Counted from the stretch's first letter, positions 1-9,178 are shown. The stretch: 64,000 nt of DNA from Saccharopolyspora_D taberi (GCF_039534165.1 NZ_BAAAUX010000032.1:1-64000), one strand, 5' to 3'. The notes: generated by a model from the letters alone, not told the origin. Translations and numbers: made by a program.

Positions 1-669
1 GTGCGGCGGGTGTGGAACGACGTGCTGAAGGCGGTCGCGGAGCGGAACCGGCCGACGCAGGCGCTGCTGCTCAACGCGACCGTCCAGGACTTCCAGGACC
101 AGACGCTGGTGCTGTCGATGCCGACGTCCGGGTTGGTGCGGCAGTTCGCGCAGCAGCGCAGGCTCGACTTCGTCAAGGACGCGCTGCGGTCGGTGTTCGG
201 CGAGGAGTGGGAGGTCCGCTGCGTCGAGGCCGGGGCGGCGGCTGCCGCGCCGAGCAGGCCCGCGCCGCCGAAGCCCGCTCCGCAGCGGGCGGAGGAGCCG
301 CCGCAGCGGCGGCCTTCGGCGGACTGGTCCAGCGCGAAACCCGCGCAGCAGAGCGCGAAACCCGCGCAGCAGAAGGAAACTCCCGCACGGCCGAGCGCTC
401 CGCAGCGGCCGTCCGGGAACGGGCGCCGGCCTTCGGACGACATCCCTCCGCCGCCCGAGCCGCCGCCGGACGACGAGCCGCCTCCGGAGGACTACGTCCC
501 GCCGCGGGCCGCCGCGCCCGCGCCGCCGCCGGTGGAGGAAGAGGACGAGGAGGCCATGCTGGCCGACTCGACTCCGGCGGACGAGTCCGTTGCCTCGCGG
601 CCGGATCCCGAGGACGCCGCCGTCGAGCTGCTGGCCAACGAGCTCGGGGCGCGCAAGATCGACGACTGA
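1..669 (+). CDS. dnaX: DNA polymerase III subunit gamma/tau, C-terminal part (5' end outside window)
   Basis: This is the tail of the clamp-loader subunit that couples the replicative polymerase to the sliding clamp. The open frame enters from before the window, so the AAA+ ATPase domain is missing. Residues about 1-75 form a compact domain with hydrophobic and charged alternation (VWNDVLKAV, LVRQFAQQRR) like domain III/C-terminal regions of actinobacterial DnaX. The rest is a Pro/Ala/Glu-rich linker ending in a short acidic helix, AVELLANELGARKIDD. The linker holds a 21-bp direct repeat coding SAKPAQQ twice (around 337-378). A following ybaB-recR pair after an inserted peptidase gene fits the usual dnaX-ybaB-recR order. 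The first codon of the window is not a claimed start. Confidence 0.85.
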   Translation: MRRVWNDVLKAVAERNRPTQALLLNATVQDFQDQTLVLSMPTSGLVRQFAQQRRLDFVKDALRSVFGEEWEVRCVEAGAAAAAPSRPAPPKPAPQRAEEPPQRRPSADWSSAKPAQQSAKPAQQKETPARPSAPQRPSGNGRRPSDDIPPPPEPPPDDEPPPEDYVPPRAAAPAPPPVEEEDEEAMLADSTPADESVASRPDPEDAAVELLANELGARKIDD

Positions 670-753
670 CCGGGCCCGGACCGGCGACCGACCCCGGCGG
701 CGATTCCTCGGCAGGAGGGCGCGGTGCCGCCGACGATCCCATCGAAGCCACCG

Positions 754-2550
754 CTACGGAGCCGGGGAAGCCACCCGCGCCCGGAGGTTCCGCAGCAGGA
801 AGTCGAGCGCGCGCGGGTACGCGTCGAGCCGGTTGACCCGCTTCGCCAAGCCGTGCCCCTCGTCCGGGTAGACGAGCAGCTCGCACTCGATCCCCTTGGC
901 ACGCACCGCTTCCGCGAGCTGCTCCGCCTCCGACAGCGGGACCCGCGGGTCGTTCGCGCCGTGCAGGACGAACAGCGGCGCCGCGATCCGGTCCGCGCGG
1001 GTCAGCGGCGACACCTCGCGCAGGAAGTCCGCGTCGGCGGTCAGCGATCCGTACTCGCGCTCGCGGTGCGCCCGGCGGTAGGCGGCCGTGTTCTCCAGGA
1101 ACGTCACCAGCGACGAGATGCCGACGACGTCCACGCCCGCCGCCCACCGCGCCGGCTGGAACGCCAGGCCCGCCAGCACCAGGTACCCGCCGTACGAACC
1201 TCCCCACAGGGCCGCGCGGGCCGGGTCGAGCCCCAACGCCGGGAGCCAGTCGTGCAGCGCCGCGAGGTCGTCCACCGCCGACAGCCTGCGGCGCACGTCG
1301 TCGGCCGAGTACCAGCGCTTGCCGTAGCCGGTCGAGCCGCGCACGTTCGGGACCAGCACGGTGTGGCCCTGGCCGACCAGCGCTTGCACGATCGGGCTGA
1401 ACGACTGCACCGCCTGCGCTTCCGGCCCGCCGTGCAGGATCAGCACCGAGGACCCCGCGACTTCCGGCGGCGGGTCCGGCGGGCTGTAGACGAAGCACGG
1501 GATCAGCTCGCCGTCCGGCGTCGGCACCCGGTGGACCGACGGCGCGACCGGGGCCGGCCCGAGCTGGGCGGCCGAGCTCGTCAACGCGCGCACCGGGCCG
1601 TCCGCCGGGAGCAGCAGCGCATCGCCGGGAACCCGCGGGCCGCTGAACGACAGCGCGGCGAACCGCGAGCCCGGCGACCACACCGGCGCGGGCAGCGGGA
1701 ACGCGCACCAGCCGTCGTCGGGCAGGCCGACCTCGCGCCGGAGTTCGCCGGTCGGCTCGTGCAGCGCGAACCGGGCCGCGCCCTCGACGTTGGCCTGCAC
1801 CAGCAGCGTCGACCCGTCCGGGGACGGCCAGCCGGTCAGGTCGTGCTCGTCGGAGGTCACCAGCCAGCTGCGGTCGCCGCCCGGGCCGATCCGGGCGATC
1901 CCGGTGAAGTCGCGGCCGGCGTTGGTGGTGACGACCAGCCCCGAGCCGTCGGGCAGCCAGCAGAGGTGGGTGTGGCGGGCGTGCTCGTCGGGGTCGGTGA
2001 GCGGGACGACCTCGCCCGCGTTGTCGACCAGCAGGATCTGGTCCGACAGGGGCTTGCTCGCGGGCACCGCGACCGCGACGCGGCCGTCCGGCGACGCCCT
2101 GGCGTCCAGGACCATCCCGCCGCGGTCGTAGACCACCCGCTCCTCGCCGGTGGCCGCGTCGCGGACCACCACGTCGAAGTCGACGCCGTTGCGGCGGTTG
2201 GTCATGTAGACGATCCGGCCGGGCAGCACGTCGAGCAGCCGGTGCACGTACCGGCGGTCGTGCACCACCGGCCGCATCGGGGCGCGCGGTTCGTCCAGGC
2301 GCAGCAGGGAGAGCTGGCTGCGCTCGTCGCCGTCGCTGTCGTGCTGGACGACGACCACGCGCTCGCCGGGCAGGTACCGGCCGCTGACCGCACCGGGCAG
2401 CGCGGTCAGCGCGGTGGTGGCGCCGTCTGCGAGCTCGGCCAGCTGCACCGAGCCCGACTCGTCGGACCCGGCGAGCACCCGGCCCGCGTCGTCCACGTCG
2501 AAGGCCTGCCAGCTGGAGCACTCCAGCAAACGCACGATGTCCAGCGCCAT
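754..2550 (-). CDS. S9 family (prolyl oligopeptidase-type) peptidase
   Basis: A 598-residue serine peptidase with an N-terminal beta-propeller-like half and a C-terminal alpha/beta-hydrolase half. The nucleophile motif GGSYGG lies near residue 450, the acid in HGANDPR near 531 and the histidine in DEGHGLAKR near 566, so the triad is intact. No signal peptide is seen, so it is probably cytoplasmic and cleaves short peptides after proline or acylated residues. The ATG at 2550 is preceded by GAAGGTG at a good distance. It lies opposite to dnaX and ybaB, breaking the usual dnaX-ybaB adjacency. A second, only distantly similar S9 peptidase is present at 54376-56214. Substrate is unknown. Confidence 0.88.
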   Translation of the reverse strand: MALDIVRLLECSSWQAFDVDDAGRVLAGSDESGSVQLAELADGATTALTALPGAVSGRYLPGERVVVVQHDSDGDERSQLSLLRLDEPRAPMRPVVHDRRYVHRLLDVLPGRIVYMTNRRNGVDFDVVVRDAATGEERVVYDRGGMVLDARASPDGRVAVAVPASKPLSDQILLVDNAGEVVPLTDPDEHARHTHLCWLPDGSGLVVTTNAGRDFTGIARIGPGGDRSWLVTSDEHDLTGWPSPDGSTLLVQANVEGAARFALHEPTGELRREVGLPDDGWCAFPLPAPVWSPGSRFAALSFSGPRVPGDALLLPADGPVRALTSSAAQLGPAPVAPSVHRVPTPDGELIPCFVYSPPDPPPEVAGSSVLILHGGPEAQAVQSFSPIVQALVGQGHTVLVPNVRGSTGYGKRWYSADDVRRRLSAVDDLAALHDWLPALGLDPARAALWGGSYGGYLVLAGLAFQPARWAAGVDVVGISSLVTFLENTAAYRRAHREREYGSLTADADFLREVSPLTRADRIAAPLFVLHGANDPRVPLSEAEQLAEAVRAKGIECELLVYPDEGHGLAKRVNRLDAYPRALDFLLRNLRARVASPAP

Positions 2551-2659
2551 GGCATCACCTTCGCACGGGTGCTCGGCCCGGCCCAGGGCCTGTGCGGGCC
2601 CGACTAGGCTGGGTGGGGGACACAGTGCGAAGAGTCAGCGCGAACGAGGAGGACCCACG

Positions 2660-3010
2660 GTGCAACCTGGTGGCCAGCCGAACATGCAGCAGATCATGGA
2701 ACAGGCGCAGAAGATGCAGGAGCAGCTGCTCAACGCGCAGCAGGAACTGTCGGAGGCGGAGGTCACCGGCAGCGCGGGCGGCGGCCTGGTCACCGCCGTG
2801 GTCAGCGGCGGCGGCGAGCTCAAGTCGGTCGCGATCGACCCGAAGGCGGTCGACCCGGAGGACACCGAGACGCTGTCCGACCTGGTGGTGGCGGCGGTGC
2901 GGGACGCCAACCGGGCGGCCCAGGAGCTGCAGGCGCAGAAGATGGGCCCGGTGACCGGGGCGCTCGGCGGCCAGGGCGGCCTTGGCGGTCTCGGCCTGCC
3001 CGGACTGTGA
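2660..3010 (+). CDS. YbaB/EbfC family nucleoid-associated protein
   Basis: A 116-residue DNA-binding protein that associates with the nucleoid and usually sits between dnaX and recR. The start GTG at 2660 is chosen because GAGGAGGA precedes it and the product begins with the family's helical MQQIMEQAQKMQEQ segment. The central part carries the conserved AGGGLVTAVVSGGGELKSVAIDP core, and the tail is Gly/Leu-rich (LGGLGLPGL), as in actinobacterial members. The stop is 7 bp before recR, whose Shine-Dalgarno overlaps this stop, so the two are translated together. Extending the frame upstream to 2414 would run into the opposing peptidase and has no support. Confidence 0.93.
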   Translation: MQPGGQPNMQQIMEQAQKMQEQLLNAQQELSEAEVTGSAGGGLVTAVVSGGGELKSVAIDPKAVDPEDTETLSDLVVAAVRDANRAAQELQAQKMGPVTGALGGQGGLGGLGLPGL

Positions 3011-3017
3011 GGGGCAC

Positions 3018-3614
3018 GTGTACGAAGGTCCCGTCCAGGACTTGATCGACGAGCTCGGCAGGCTGCCGGGCATCGGTCCCAAGAGCGCGCAGCGGATCGC
3101 CTTCCACCTGCTGGCGGCCGAACCCGCCGACGTGACCCGGCTGCAGGAGGTCCTGCAGAAGGTCAAGGAGGGCGTGGTCTTCTGCGACGTGTGCGGCAAC
3201 GTCTCCGAGGAGCCGACCTGCCGCATCTGCCGCGACGCGCGGCGCGACCCGACGCTGGTGTGCGTGGTGGAGGAACCCAAGGACGTGCTCGCGATCGAGC
3301 GCACCAGGGAGTTCCGGGGGCGCTACCACGTGCTGGGCGGGGCGCTGGACCCGCTGTCCGGGGTCGGGCCGGACCAGCTGCGGGTGCGCGAGCTGCTGGC
3401 CCGCATCGGCAAGGACGAGATCACCGAGGTGATCATCGCGACCGACCCGAACACCGAGGGCGAGGCGACCGCGACCTACCTGGTCCGGATGCTGCGCGAC
3501 TTCCCCGGGCTCAACGTCACCCGGCTGGCCTCGGGTCTTCCGATGGGCGGTGACCTGGAGTTCGCCGACGAGCTGACCCTGGGCCGCGCCCTCTCGGGCC
3601 GTCGGGCGGTCTGA
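3018..3614 (+). CDS. recR: Recombination mediator protein RecR
   Basis: A 198-residue RecR that acts with RecO (and RecF) to load RecA on gapped DNA. A helix-hairpin-helix (LGRLPGIGPKSAQRIAFHL) spans residues 13-31, the C4 zinc finger has CDVC at 56-59 and CRIC at 68-71, and the Toprim domain follows with VEEP and ATDPNTEGEATA. Length matches the family (about 200). GTG at 3018 is favoured over an upstream ATG at 2982 because RecR proteins begin with the conserved Y-x-G-P-V-x-D-L-I pattern and GAGGGG precedes this codon. It is coupled to ybaB upstream and directly abuts the kinase-like gene downstream (stop and next start contiguous). Confidence 0.96.
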   Translation: MYEGPVQDLIDELGRLPGIGPKSAQRIAFHLLAAEPADVTRLQEVLQKVKEGVVFCDVCGNVSEEPTCRICRDARRDPTLVCVVEEPKDVLAIERTREFRGRYHVLGGALDPLSGVGPDQLRVRELLARIGKDEITEVIIATDPNTEGEATATYLVRMLRDFPGLNVTRLASGLPMGGDLEFADELTLGRALSGRRAV

Positions 3615-4283
3615 GTGGCCGAAGCCGCTTCGGAGTCCGACGCGGGCTGGCCGCTCGGAACCGGGAACCCCGCGGCTGACGGGATGATCTCCCCGCCGGA
3701 TCTGGTCCCCGCGATCCGCGACGCCGCACCGCGCCTGGGGGCGGTGCGGCTGGTCGCGATCGACGGGCCGTCCGGGTCGGGCAAGACCGTGTTCGCCCAC
3801 GCGCTGGTCGCCGCGCTGCGGGCGGACGGCCTGGTCACCGCGTTGGTCCCCACCGACGACTTCGCCACCTGGGACGAGCCGGTGCAGTGGTGGCCGCGCC
3901 TGGTCGACGGGGTGCTGGAGCCGATGCGGCGCGGTGAGTCCGGGCGGTACCGGCGCGTCGAGTGGCCCGGCGGCGAACCCGTCCTCGGGTCGTGGGTCGA
4001 CGTCGTCCCGCCGGAAGTGCTTGTGCTGGAAGGGGTTTCGTCCGCGCGCCGCGCGGTCGCCGGCTCGCTGTCGCTCGCGGTGTGGCTGGAACTCCCCGAC
4101 GCCGCTGCGCGGCTGGAGGCCGCGGTGGCCCGCGACGGCGCTGCGACGCGCCCGCACCTGCGGCGCTGGCAGGCGTTCGAGGACCGCTGGTTCGCGGCGG
4201 ACGATACCCGGTCGAGGGTCGACGCCGTTATCGTCCGGACGCCGGAACTTCTACCGCCCGACGCCGCAAATTCGGCAGAATAA
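3615..4283 (+). CDS. P-loop kinase-like protein (uridine kinase superfamily)
   Basis: A 222-residue ATP-binding protein. A Walker A loop GPSGSGKT lies at residues 51-58, followed by PTDDF (possible substrate/Mg site) and VLEGVSS, a layout seen in uridine/cytidine kinase-like and phosphoribulokinase-like proteins. The GTG start comes directly after the recR stop (TGAGTG) with no space, so it is probably the third gene of the ybaB-recR transcript and translated by reinitiation. The N-terminal 25 residues look poorly ordered, and an internal start near residue 24 (ATGATCTCC) is possible. The exact substrate cannot be told from the sequence. Confidence 0.8.
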   Translation: MAEAASESDAGWPLGTGNPAADGMISPPDLVPAIRDAAPRLGAVRLVAIDGPSGSGKTVFAHALVAALRADGLVTALVPTDDFATWDEPVQWWPRLVDGVLEPMRRGESGRYRRVEWPGGEPVLGSWVDVVPPEVLVLEGVSSARRAVAGSLSLAVWLELPDAAARLEAAVARDGAATRPHLRRWQAFEDRWFAADDTRSRVDAVIVRTPELLPPDAANSAE

Positions 4284-4410
4284 CAGCAAAAACGGCGAAT
4301 CCTTAGGAAGACCTAAGTAGCGGGATCGTAACCTCAGGGTCTCCCCGCGGGCCGGGCACCGGGTTAGTCTCTCGTCACTTTGAGACCTGCGACACACCCG
4401 AGGTGCTGTG

Positions 4411-6096
4411 ATGAGTAGAGCTCCGTCGACGCCGCACAGGTCCTTCCGGCGCCGGGCCGGGACCGCCGGCATCGCCTGCGCCTTGGCGGTGACGCTGGCG
4501 GCGTGCGCCACCTCGCAGCGCGGTGGTGGGGGCGGCGAGGGCGGCACGCTCACCTTCGGCGCCGCGGGCGCACCGGACCTGTTCGACCCGTTCTACGCGT
4601 CCGACGGCGAGACCTTCCGGGTCAGCAGGCAGATCTTCGAGGGCCTGGTCGGCTTCAAGCCCGGCACCGCCGAGGTGGAACCGGAGCTGGCCAGGGAGTG
4701 GCAGTCCACTCCGGACGGAAAGACCTGGACGTTCAAGCTCGACGAGGGCGTGAAGTTCCACGACGGCACCGACTTCAACGCCGACGCCGTCTGCAGGAAC
4801 TTCGAGCGCTGGTACCACCAGACCGGGGCGGGTCAGAACCAGGCGCTGTCGTACTACTGGATCGAGAACTTCGGCGGCTTCGCCGACAAGAAGAGCCCGT
4901 CGCTCTACGAGTCCTGCGAGGCGCCGGACCCGGCGACCGCGGTGATCCACCTGACCCGCGCCACCTCGAAGTTCCCCGACATGCTCGGCCTGCCGTCGTT
5001 CGCGATGCAGTCACCGGCCGCGATGGACCAGCACCAGGCCAACAACGTGCAGGCGCAGGGCGACAGCTTCATCTACCCCGAGTACGCCAAGGCGCACCCG
5101 ACCGGCACCGGGCCCTTCAAGTTCGTCTCCTACGACGAGGGCAACCAGACCATCCGGCTCGCCCGCAACGAGGAGTTCCACGGCGACAAGGCCAAGCTCA
5201 GCGAGCTGATCTTCCGGATCATCCCGGACGAGACCTCCCGCAAGCAGGAGCTGGAGGCGGGCAGCATCGACGGCTACGACTACCCGAACGCCGCCGACCT
5301 GCAGGCGCTGCGCGACGCCGGGCACAACGTCATGGTCCGGCCGCCGTTCAACGTCATGTACCTGGGCTTCACGCAGAAGAACAACCCGGCGCTGACCGAC
5401 CTGCGGGTGCGGCAGGCCATCGCGCACGCCGTCGACCGGGAGAACCTGGTCAAGGCGAACATGCCGGAGGGCGCGCAGGTCGCGACCCAGTTCTACCCGG
5501 ACACCGTCGAGGGCTGGGCGCCCGACGTGCAGCAGTACCAGCACGACCCGGCGAAGGCGCGGCAGCTGCTCGCCGAGGCCGGGCAGTCGAACCTGACGGT
5601 GAACTTCTACTGGCCGACCGAGGTCACCCGGCCGTACATGCCGGACCCGCAGGGCATCTACAACGCCCTCGCCGAGGACCTGCGCGCGGCGGGCATCACC
5701 GTCAACCCGATCAGCAAGCCCTGGAACGGCGGGTACATCGACGACGTCGACAACGCCAAGGCCGACCTGTTCCTGCTCGGCTGGAACGGCGACTACGACA
5801 CCCCGGACAACTTCATCGGGACCTTCTTCGGCACCCCGACCAACCGCTTCTACACCGCGGGCGCTCCGTGGGGCGAGCAGCTCGCGGCGGAGCTGCGGGC
5901 CGCCGACGGTGAGCCGGACGAGACCCGGCGGGAGGGCATGTACCAGGAGATCAACCGCAAGCTGCTGTCCCAGTACCTGCCCGCGGTCCCGCTGGCGCAC
6001 TCGCCCTCGGCGATCGTGCTGAACAAGCGGGTGCAGGGCGTGGTCGCGTCGCCGCTGACCGACGAGGAGTACGCGACCGCGTCGCTGTCCGGGTGA
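4411..6096 (+). CDS. ABC transporter substrate-binding lipoprotein, family 5 (peptide/nickel type)
   Basis: A 561-residue extracellular solute-binding protein for the importer encoded downstream. The N-terminus carries arginines, a hydrophobic run and a lipobox LAAC with Cys32 as the lipidation site, so it is anchored outside the membrane. Family-5 features include the cluster FDPFYASDGETFRVSRQIFE and the substrate lobe RVRQAIAHAVDRE. ATG at 4411 is used; GTG at 4408 is in frame just before it and GAGGTG precedes both. Upstream, a perfect inverted repeat CTTAGG-AAGA-CCTAAG at 4302-4317 could be an operator or weak hairpin. Likely ligands are di- or oligopeptides, but nickel or sugars are possible in this family. 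Confidence 0.92.
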   Translation: MSRAPSTPHRSFRRRAGTAGIACALAVTLAACATSQRGGGGGEGGTLTFGAAGAPDLFDPFYASDGETFRVSRQIFEGLVGFKPGTAEVEPELAREWQSTPDGKTWTFKLDEGVKFHDGTDFNADAVCRNFERWYHQTGAGQNQALSYYWIENFGGFADKKSPSLYESCEAPDPATAVIHLTRATSKFPDMLGLPSFAMQSPAAMDQHQANNVQAQGDSFIYPEYAKAHPTGTGPFKFVSYDEGNQTIRLARNEEFHGDKAKLSELIFRIIPDETSRKQELEAGSIDGYDYPNAADLQALRDAGHNVMVRPPFNVMYLGFTQKNNPALTDLRVRQAIAHAVDRENLVKANMPEGAQVATQFYPDTVEGWAPDVQQYQHDPAKARQLLAEAGQSNLTVNFYWPTEVTRPYMPDPQGIYNALAEDLRAAGITVNPISKPWNGGYIDDVDNAKADLFLLGWNGDYDTPDNFIGTFFGTPTNRFYTAGAPWGEQLAAELRAADGEPDETRREGMYQEINRKLLSQYLPAVPLAHSPSAIVLNKRVQGVVASPLTDEEYATASLSG

Positions 6097-6130
6097 CCTG
6101 ACCGGCGTCGTCCGGGGCCGCTGGGCCCGG

Positions 6131-6223
6131 CAGGTTCGCCGAGACCGACAGGTGGCCGAGACCAACAGGGTGGCCGAGAGTTGCAGGGTGGCCAAGCGCT
6201 ACAGGGTGGCCAAGAGCTACAGG
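6131..6223 (+). repeat. 18-bp tandem repeat between oppA-like and oppB-like genes
   Basis: Five consecutive units of 17-18 bp, consensus CAGGGTGGCCRAGAGCTA, start at 6131, 6149, 6166, 6184 and 6202; a sixth begins at 6220 and its AGGGGGA supplies the Shine-Dalgarno of the permease at 6231. The last two units differ at one position only, while the first two are more diverged. The units are multiples of three and read in one frame as VAETNR, VAESCR, VAKRYR, VAKSYR, but no credible gene contains them. Confidence 0.9.
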
Positions 6224-6230
6224 GGGACCG

Positions 6231-7241
6231 GTGCTCCGATATACCGTGCGGCGACTGGCGCAGCTGGTGCTGGTCGTCGGCGTGCTGTCGCTGCTGCTGT
6301 TCGCCTGGCTCCGGGCGTTGCCCGGCGGCCCGGTCTCGGCGCTGCTCGGCGACCGCGCGACGCCGCAAGCGCGCGCCCAGCTGGAGGCGCAGCTCGGGCT
6401 GGACCAGCCGATCTGGGTGCAGTACTGGAAGTTTCTGGAGCGGGCCGCCACCGGTGACTTCGGGACGTCCACCGGCGTGCAGCGCGGCGCGCCCGCGCTG
6501 GAGGTGTTCCTGGTCCGGTTCCCGGCGACGCTGGAGCTGTCGGTCTTCGCGCTGCTGCTGGCGGTCGCGGTCGGGATCCCGCTGGGCTACCTCGCGGCCC
6601 GCCGCCGGGGCGGCTGGCTGGACAACCTGAGCATCACCTGGTCGCTGGTCGGGGTCGCGGTCCCGGTGTTCTTCCTGGCGTTCCTGCTGAAGTTCGTCTT
6701 CGCCGTGGAGCTGGGCGTGCTGCCCGCGTCCGGGCGGCAGGACACCGGGCTGGACGCGACCCGGGTCACCGGGTTCTACGTCCTGGACGGGCTGCTGACC
6801 CGCGAGTGGGACGCGGCGTGGAACGCCTTCGTGCACCTGATCCTGCCCGCGGTCGCGCTGTCGACGATCCCGTTCGCGGTGATCTTCCGGATCACCAGGG
6901 CCGCGGTGCTCGACGTGATGGACGAGGACTACGTGCGCACCGCCAGGGCCAAGGGACTCGCGGCGATGGTCATCCGGCGCAGGCACGTCCTGCACAACGC
7001 GATGCTGCCGGTGGTGACCACGATCGGCCTGCAGACCGGCGCGCTGCTGGCCGGCGCCGTGCTCACCGAGCGGGTGTTCAACATCCCGGGCATCGGCCAG
7101 GCGGTCGCGGTCGGCTTCCAGCGCAAGGACTTCCCGGTGCTGCAGGTGGTGATCCTGTCGGCGGCGATGGTGTACGTGCTGGTCAACCTGGTCGTCGACC
7201 TCTCGTACGCGCTCATCGACCCGCGGCTGCGGACGCGGTGA
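6231..7241 (+). CDS. ABC transporter permease, DppB/OppB type
   Basis: A 336-residue inner-membrane permease, first of two. It begins with the family's MLRYTVRRLAQLVLVV segment and has about six membrane helices. The cytoplasmic EAA-type loop, with RTARAKGL, lies near residues 235-243 and contacts the ATPases. The GTG start at 6231 has AGGGGGA eight bases upstream, made from the last unit of the tandem repeat. The C-terminus LSYALIDPRLRTR is typical of DppB. It is followed after 10 bp by the second permease, and the five genes from 4411 to 10209 form one operon. Confidence 0.95.
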   Translation: MLRYTVRRLAQLVLVVGVLSLLLFAWLRALPGGPVSALLGDRATPQARAQLEAQLGLDQPIWVQYWKFLERAATGDFGTSTGVQRGAPALEVFLVRFPATLELSVFALLLAVAVGIPLGYLAARRRGGWLDNLSITWSLVGVAVPVFFLAFLLKFVFAVELGVLPASGRQDTGLDATRVTGFYVLDGLLTREWDAAWNAFVHLILPAVALSTIPFAVIFRITRAAVLDVMDEDYVRTARAKGLAAMVIRRRHVLHNAMLPVVTTIGLQTGALLAGAVLTERVFNIPGIGQAVAVGFQRKDFPVLQVVILSAAMVYVLVNLVVDLSYALIDPRLRTR

Positions 7242-7251
7242 GGAGCCGGTC

Positions 7252-8181
7252 ATGGTGCTGAACGCGCGCAGGTCGCGCATCGACGAGCTCGCCGAGTCCA
7301 CATCGGACTCCGGGACCAGCCTCGCGGCGTCGGCGTGGCGGCGGCTGCGCCGCAACCCGGTGTTCCTGGTCGGCGCGTTGATCATCGGCGTCTTCGTGCT
7401 GCTGGCGCTGGCCGCCCCGTGGCTGGCGCCGCACGACCCGGCGCAGCGGATCCTGGAGCACCAGGTCTCCCGCGCGACCAACACGATCCCGCCCGTGCAG
7501 GAGGGCTTCCCGCTCGGCGGCGACCAGTACGGCCGGGACCTGTTCTCCCGGCTGCTGCTCGGCTCGCAGCAGACGCTGCTGGTCGCGGTGCTGGCCACCG
7601 TGATCGGGCTCGGCGGCGGGCTGGTCCTGGGCGTCACGGCCGGCGCGTTCGGCGGCTGGGTCGACTCGGTGGTGATGCGGGCGGTGGACGTGATGCTGTC
7701 GGTGCCGTCGCTGCTGCTGGCGGTCTCGATCGGCGCGCTGTTCGCCAGCCAGACCCAGTTCACGGTGATCCTGGCGGTGGCGATCGTGCAGGTGCCGATC
7801 TTCGGGCGGCTGCTGCGCGGCACCATGCTCGCGCAGCGCGCGAGCGACCACGTGCTCGCGGCGCGGGCGCTGGGCGTGCGGGAGACGTCGATCGTGTTCC
7901 GGCACATGCTGCCCAACGCGCTCGGCCCGGTGATCGTGCAGGCCACGCTGGTGCTGGCGGTGGCGATCATCGACGCCGCCGCGCTGTCGTTCCTCGGTCT
8001 GGGCGCGGCCGACGACTCGATCCCGGAGTGGGGCCAGATGCTCGGCGGCGCCCAGACGATCATCGACTCGCATCCGCAGCTGGCGTTCTGGCCCGCGGGC
8101 TGCATCATCCTCGTCGCGCTCGGCTTCACGCTGGTCGGCGAGTCGTTGCGGGACGCCCTCGATCCGAAGCGACGACGGTAG
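7252..8181 (+). CDS. ABC transporter permease, DppC/OppC type
   Basis: A 309-residue permease, partner of the preceding DppB-type protein. It has the N-terminal cytoplasmic stretch and WRRLRRNPVFLVGALI first helix of the DppC family, the periplasmic segment LGGDQYGRDLFSRLL, and the EAA-type loop LAARALGVRETSIVFRH. The tail DALDPKRRR is the usual DppC end. ATG at 7252 follows GAGGAG at good spacing. Together with the DppB protein it forms the heterodimeric channel through which the ligand from the lipoprotein passes. Confidence 0.95.
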   Translation: MVLNARRSRIDELAESTSDSGTSLAASAWRRLRRNPVFLVGALIIGVFVLLALAAPWLAPHDPAQRILEHQVSRATNTIPPVQEGFPLGGDQYGRDLFSRLLLGSQQTLLVAVLATVIGLGGGLVLGVTAGAFGGWVDSVVMRAVDVMLSVPSLLLAVSIGALFASQTQFTVILAVAIVQVPIFGRLLRGTMLAQRASDHVLAARALGVRETSIVFRHMLPNALGPVIVQATLVLAVAIIDAAALSFLGLGAADDSIPEWGQMLGGAQTIIDSHPQLAFWPAGCIILVALGFTLVGESLRDALDPKRRR

Positions 8182-8188
8182 GGACACC

Positions 8189-9178
8189 ATGGCGCTGCTG
8201 GAAGTCCGCGACCTCTCGGTGGTCTTCGCCCGCAGGGGCGAGCCGCCGGTGACCGCGGTGGACGGGATCTCCTTCGACGTCGAGCCGGGCCGCACGGTGG
8301 GCCTGGTCGGCGAGTCCGGCTGCGGCAAGTCGGTGACCTCGCTGGCGATCATGGGCCTGCTGCCGCCGCGCGGCGCGGAGGTGACCGGCTCGGTGACCTT
8401 CGACGGCACCGACCTGCTGGGGCTGTCCAGGCGGGAGTTCGACGAGCGCCGCGGCCGGGACCTGGGCATGGTCTTCCAGGACCCGCTGACCTCGCTGAAC
8501 CCGGTGGTCGCGGTCGGGCTCCAGGTCGCCGAGGTGATCGAGCGGCACCGCGGGCTGTCCAGGAAGAAGGCGATGACCGAGGCCGCGGACCTGCTCCGGC
8601 GGGTCGGGATCCCGGACCCGGACCGGCGGCTCCGGGAGTACCCGCACCAGCTCTCCGGCGGGATGCGCCAGCGCGCGCTGATCGCGATGGCGCTGGCCTG
8701 CCGGCCGCGGCTGTTGATCGCCGACGAACCGACCACGGCGCTGGACGTCACCATCCAGGCGCAGATCCTCAACCTGCTGACCGAGCTGGTCGCCGAGACC
8801 GGCACCGCGCTGATCATGATCACGCACGACCTGGGCGTGGTCGCCGGGCTGTGCGACGAGGTGAACGTGCTCTACGCGGGCCGGGTCGTGGAGCGCGCCG
8901 CGCGGCACGAGCTGTTCGCCCGGCCCCGGCACCCCTACACCGCGGGCCTGCTGGCCTCGATCCCCAGGCTCGACTCCGGCCGCGGCACGCGGCTCACCCC
9001 GATCAAGGGCTCGATCAGCGACAACATCCCGTGGGACGCCGGTTGCGCGTTCTGCCCGCGCTGCCCGAACGCGCTGGAGGTGTGCCAGCAGCAGACCCCG
9101 GAGGTCAGCGTGGACGTCGGGTCGCGGCTGCTGCGGTGCCACAACCCGGTGCGGCACTCCAACGACGGGGGGATGTGA
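8189..9178 (+). CDS. ABC transporter ATP-binding protein, DppD/OppD type
   Basis: A 329-residue ATPase energising peptide-type uptake. Walker A GESGCGKS lies at residues 41-48, the signature LSGGMRQR near 155-162, Walker B LLIADEP near 177, and the switch histidine in ITHDLG follows. The C-terminal oligopeptide-transporter extension has a Cys cluster (CAFCPRCP) that in related proteins binds an iron-sulfur cluster. The stop overlaps the next ATPase start by one base (TGATG), so the two subunits are made in step. Confidence 0.95.
   Translation: MALLEVRDLSVVFARRGEPPVTAVDGISFDVEPGRTVGLVGESGCGKSVTSLAIMGLLPPRGAEVTGSVTFDGTDLLGLSRREFDERRGRDLGMVFQDPLTSLNPVVAVGLQVAEVIERHRGLSRKKAMTEAADLLRRVGIPDPDRRLREYPHQLSGGMRQRALIAMALACRPRLLIADEPTTALDVTIQAQILNLLTELVAETGTALIMITHDLGVVAGLCDEVNVLYAGRVVERAARHELFARPRHPYTAGLLASIPRLDSGRGTRLTPIKGSISDNIPWDAGCAFCPRCPNALEVCQQQTPEVSVDVGSRLLRCHNPVRHSNDGGM

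Noticed and set aside
173..2521. Long minus-strand frame of 782 codons across dnaX and the S9 peptidase
   Set aside because: It is Arg/Ala/Pro-rich shadow sequence of real genes in other frames; high GC keeps such frames open. The peptidase and DnaX frames have recognisable domains.
6131..6223. CRISPR-like array
   Set aside because: Units are contiguous with no spacers, and there are no cas genes in the window.
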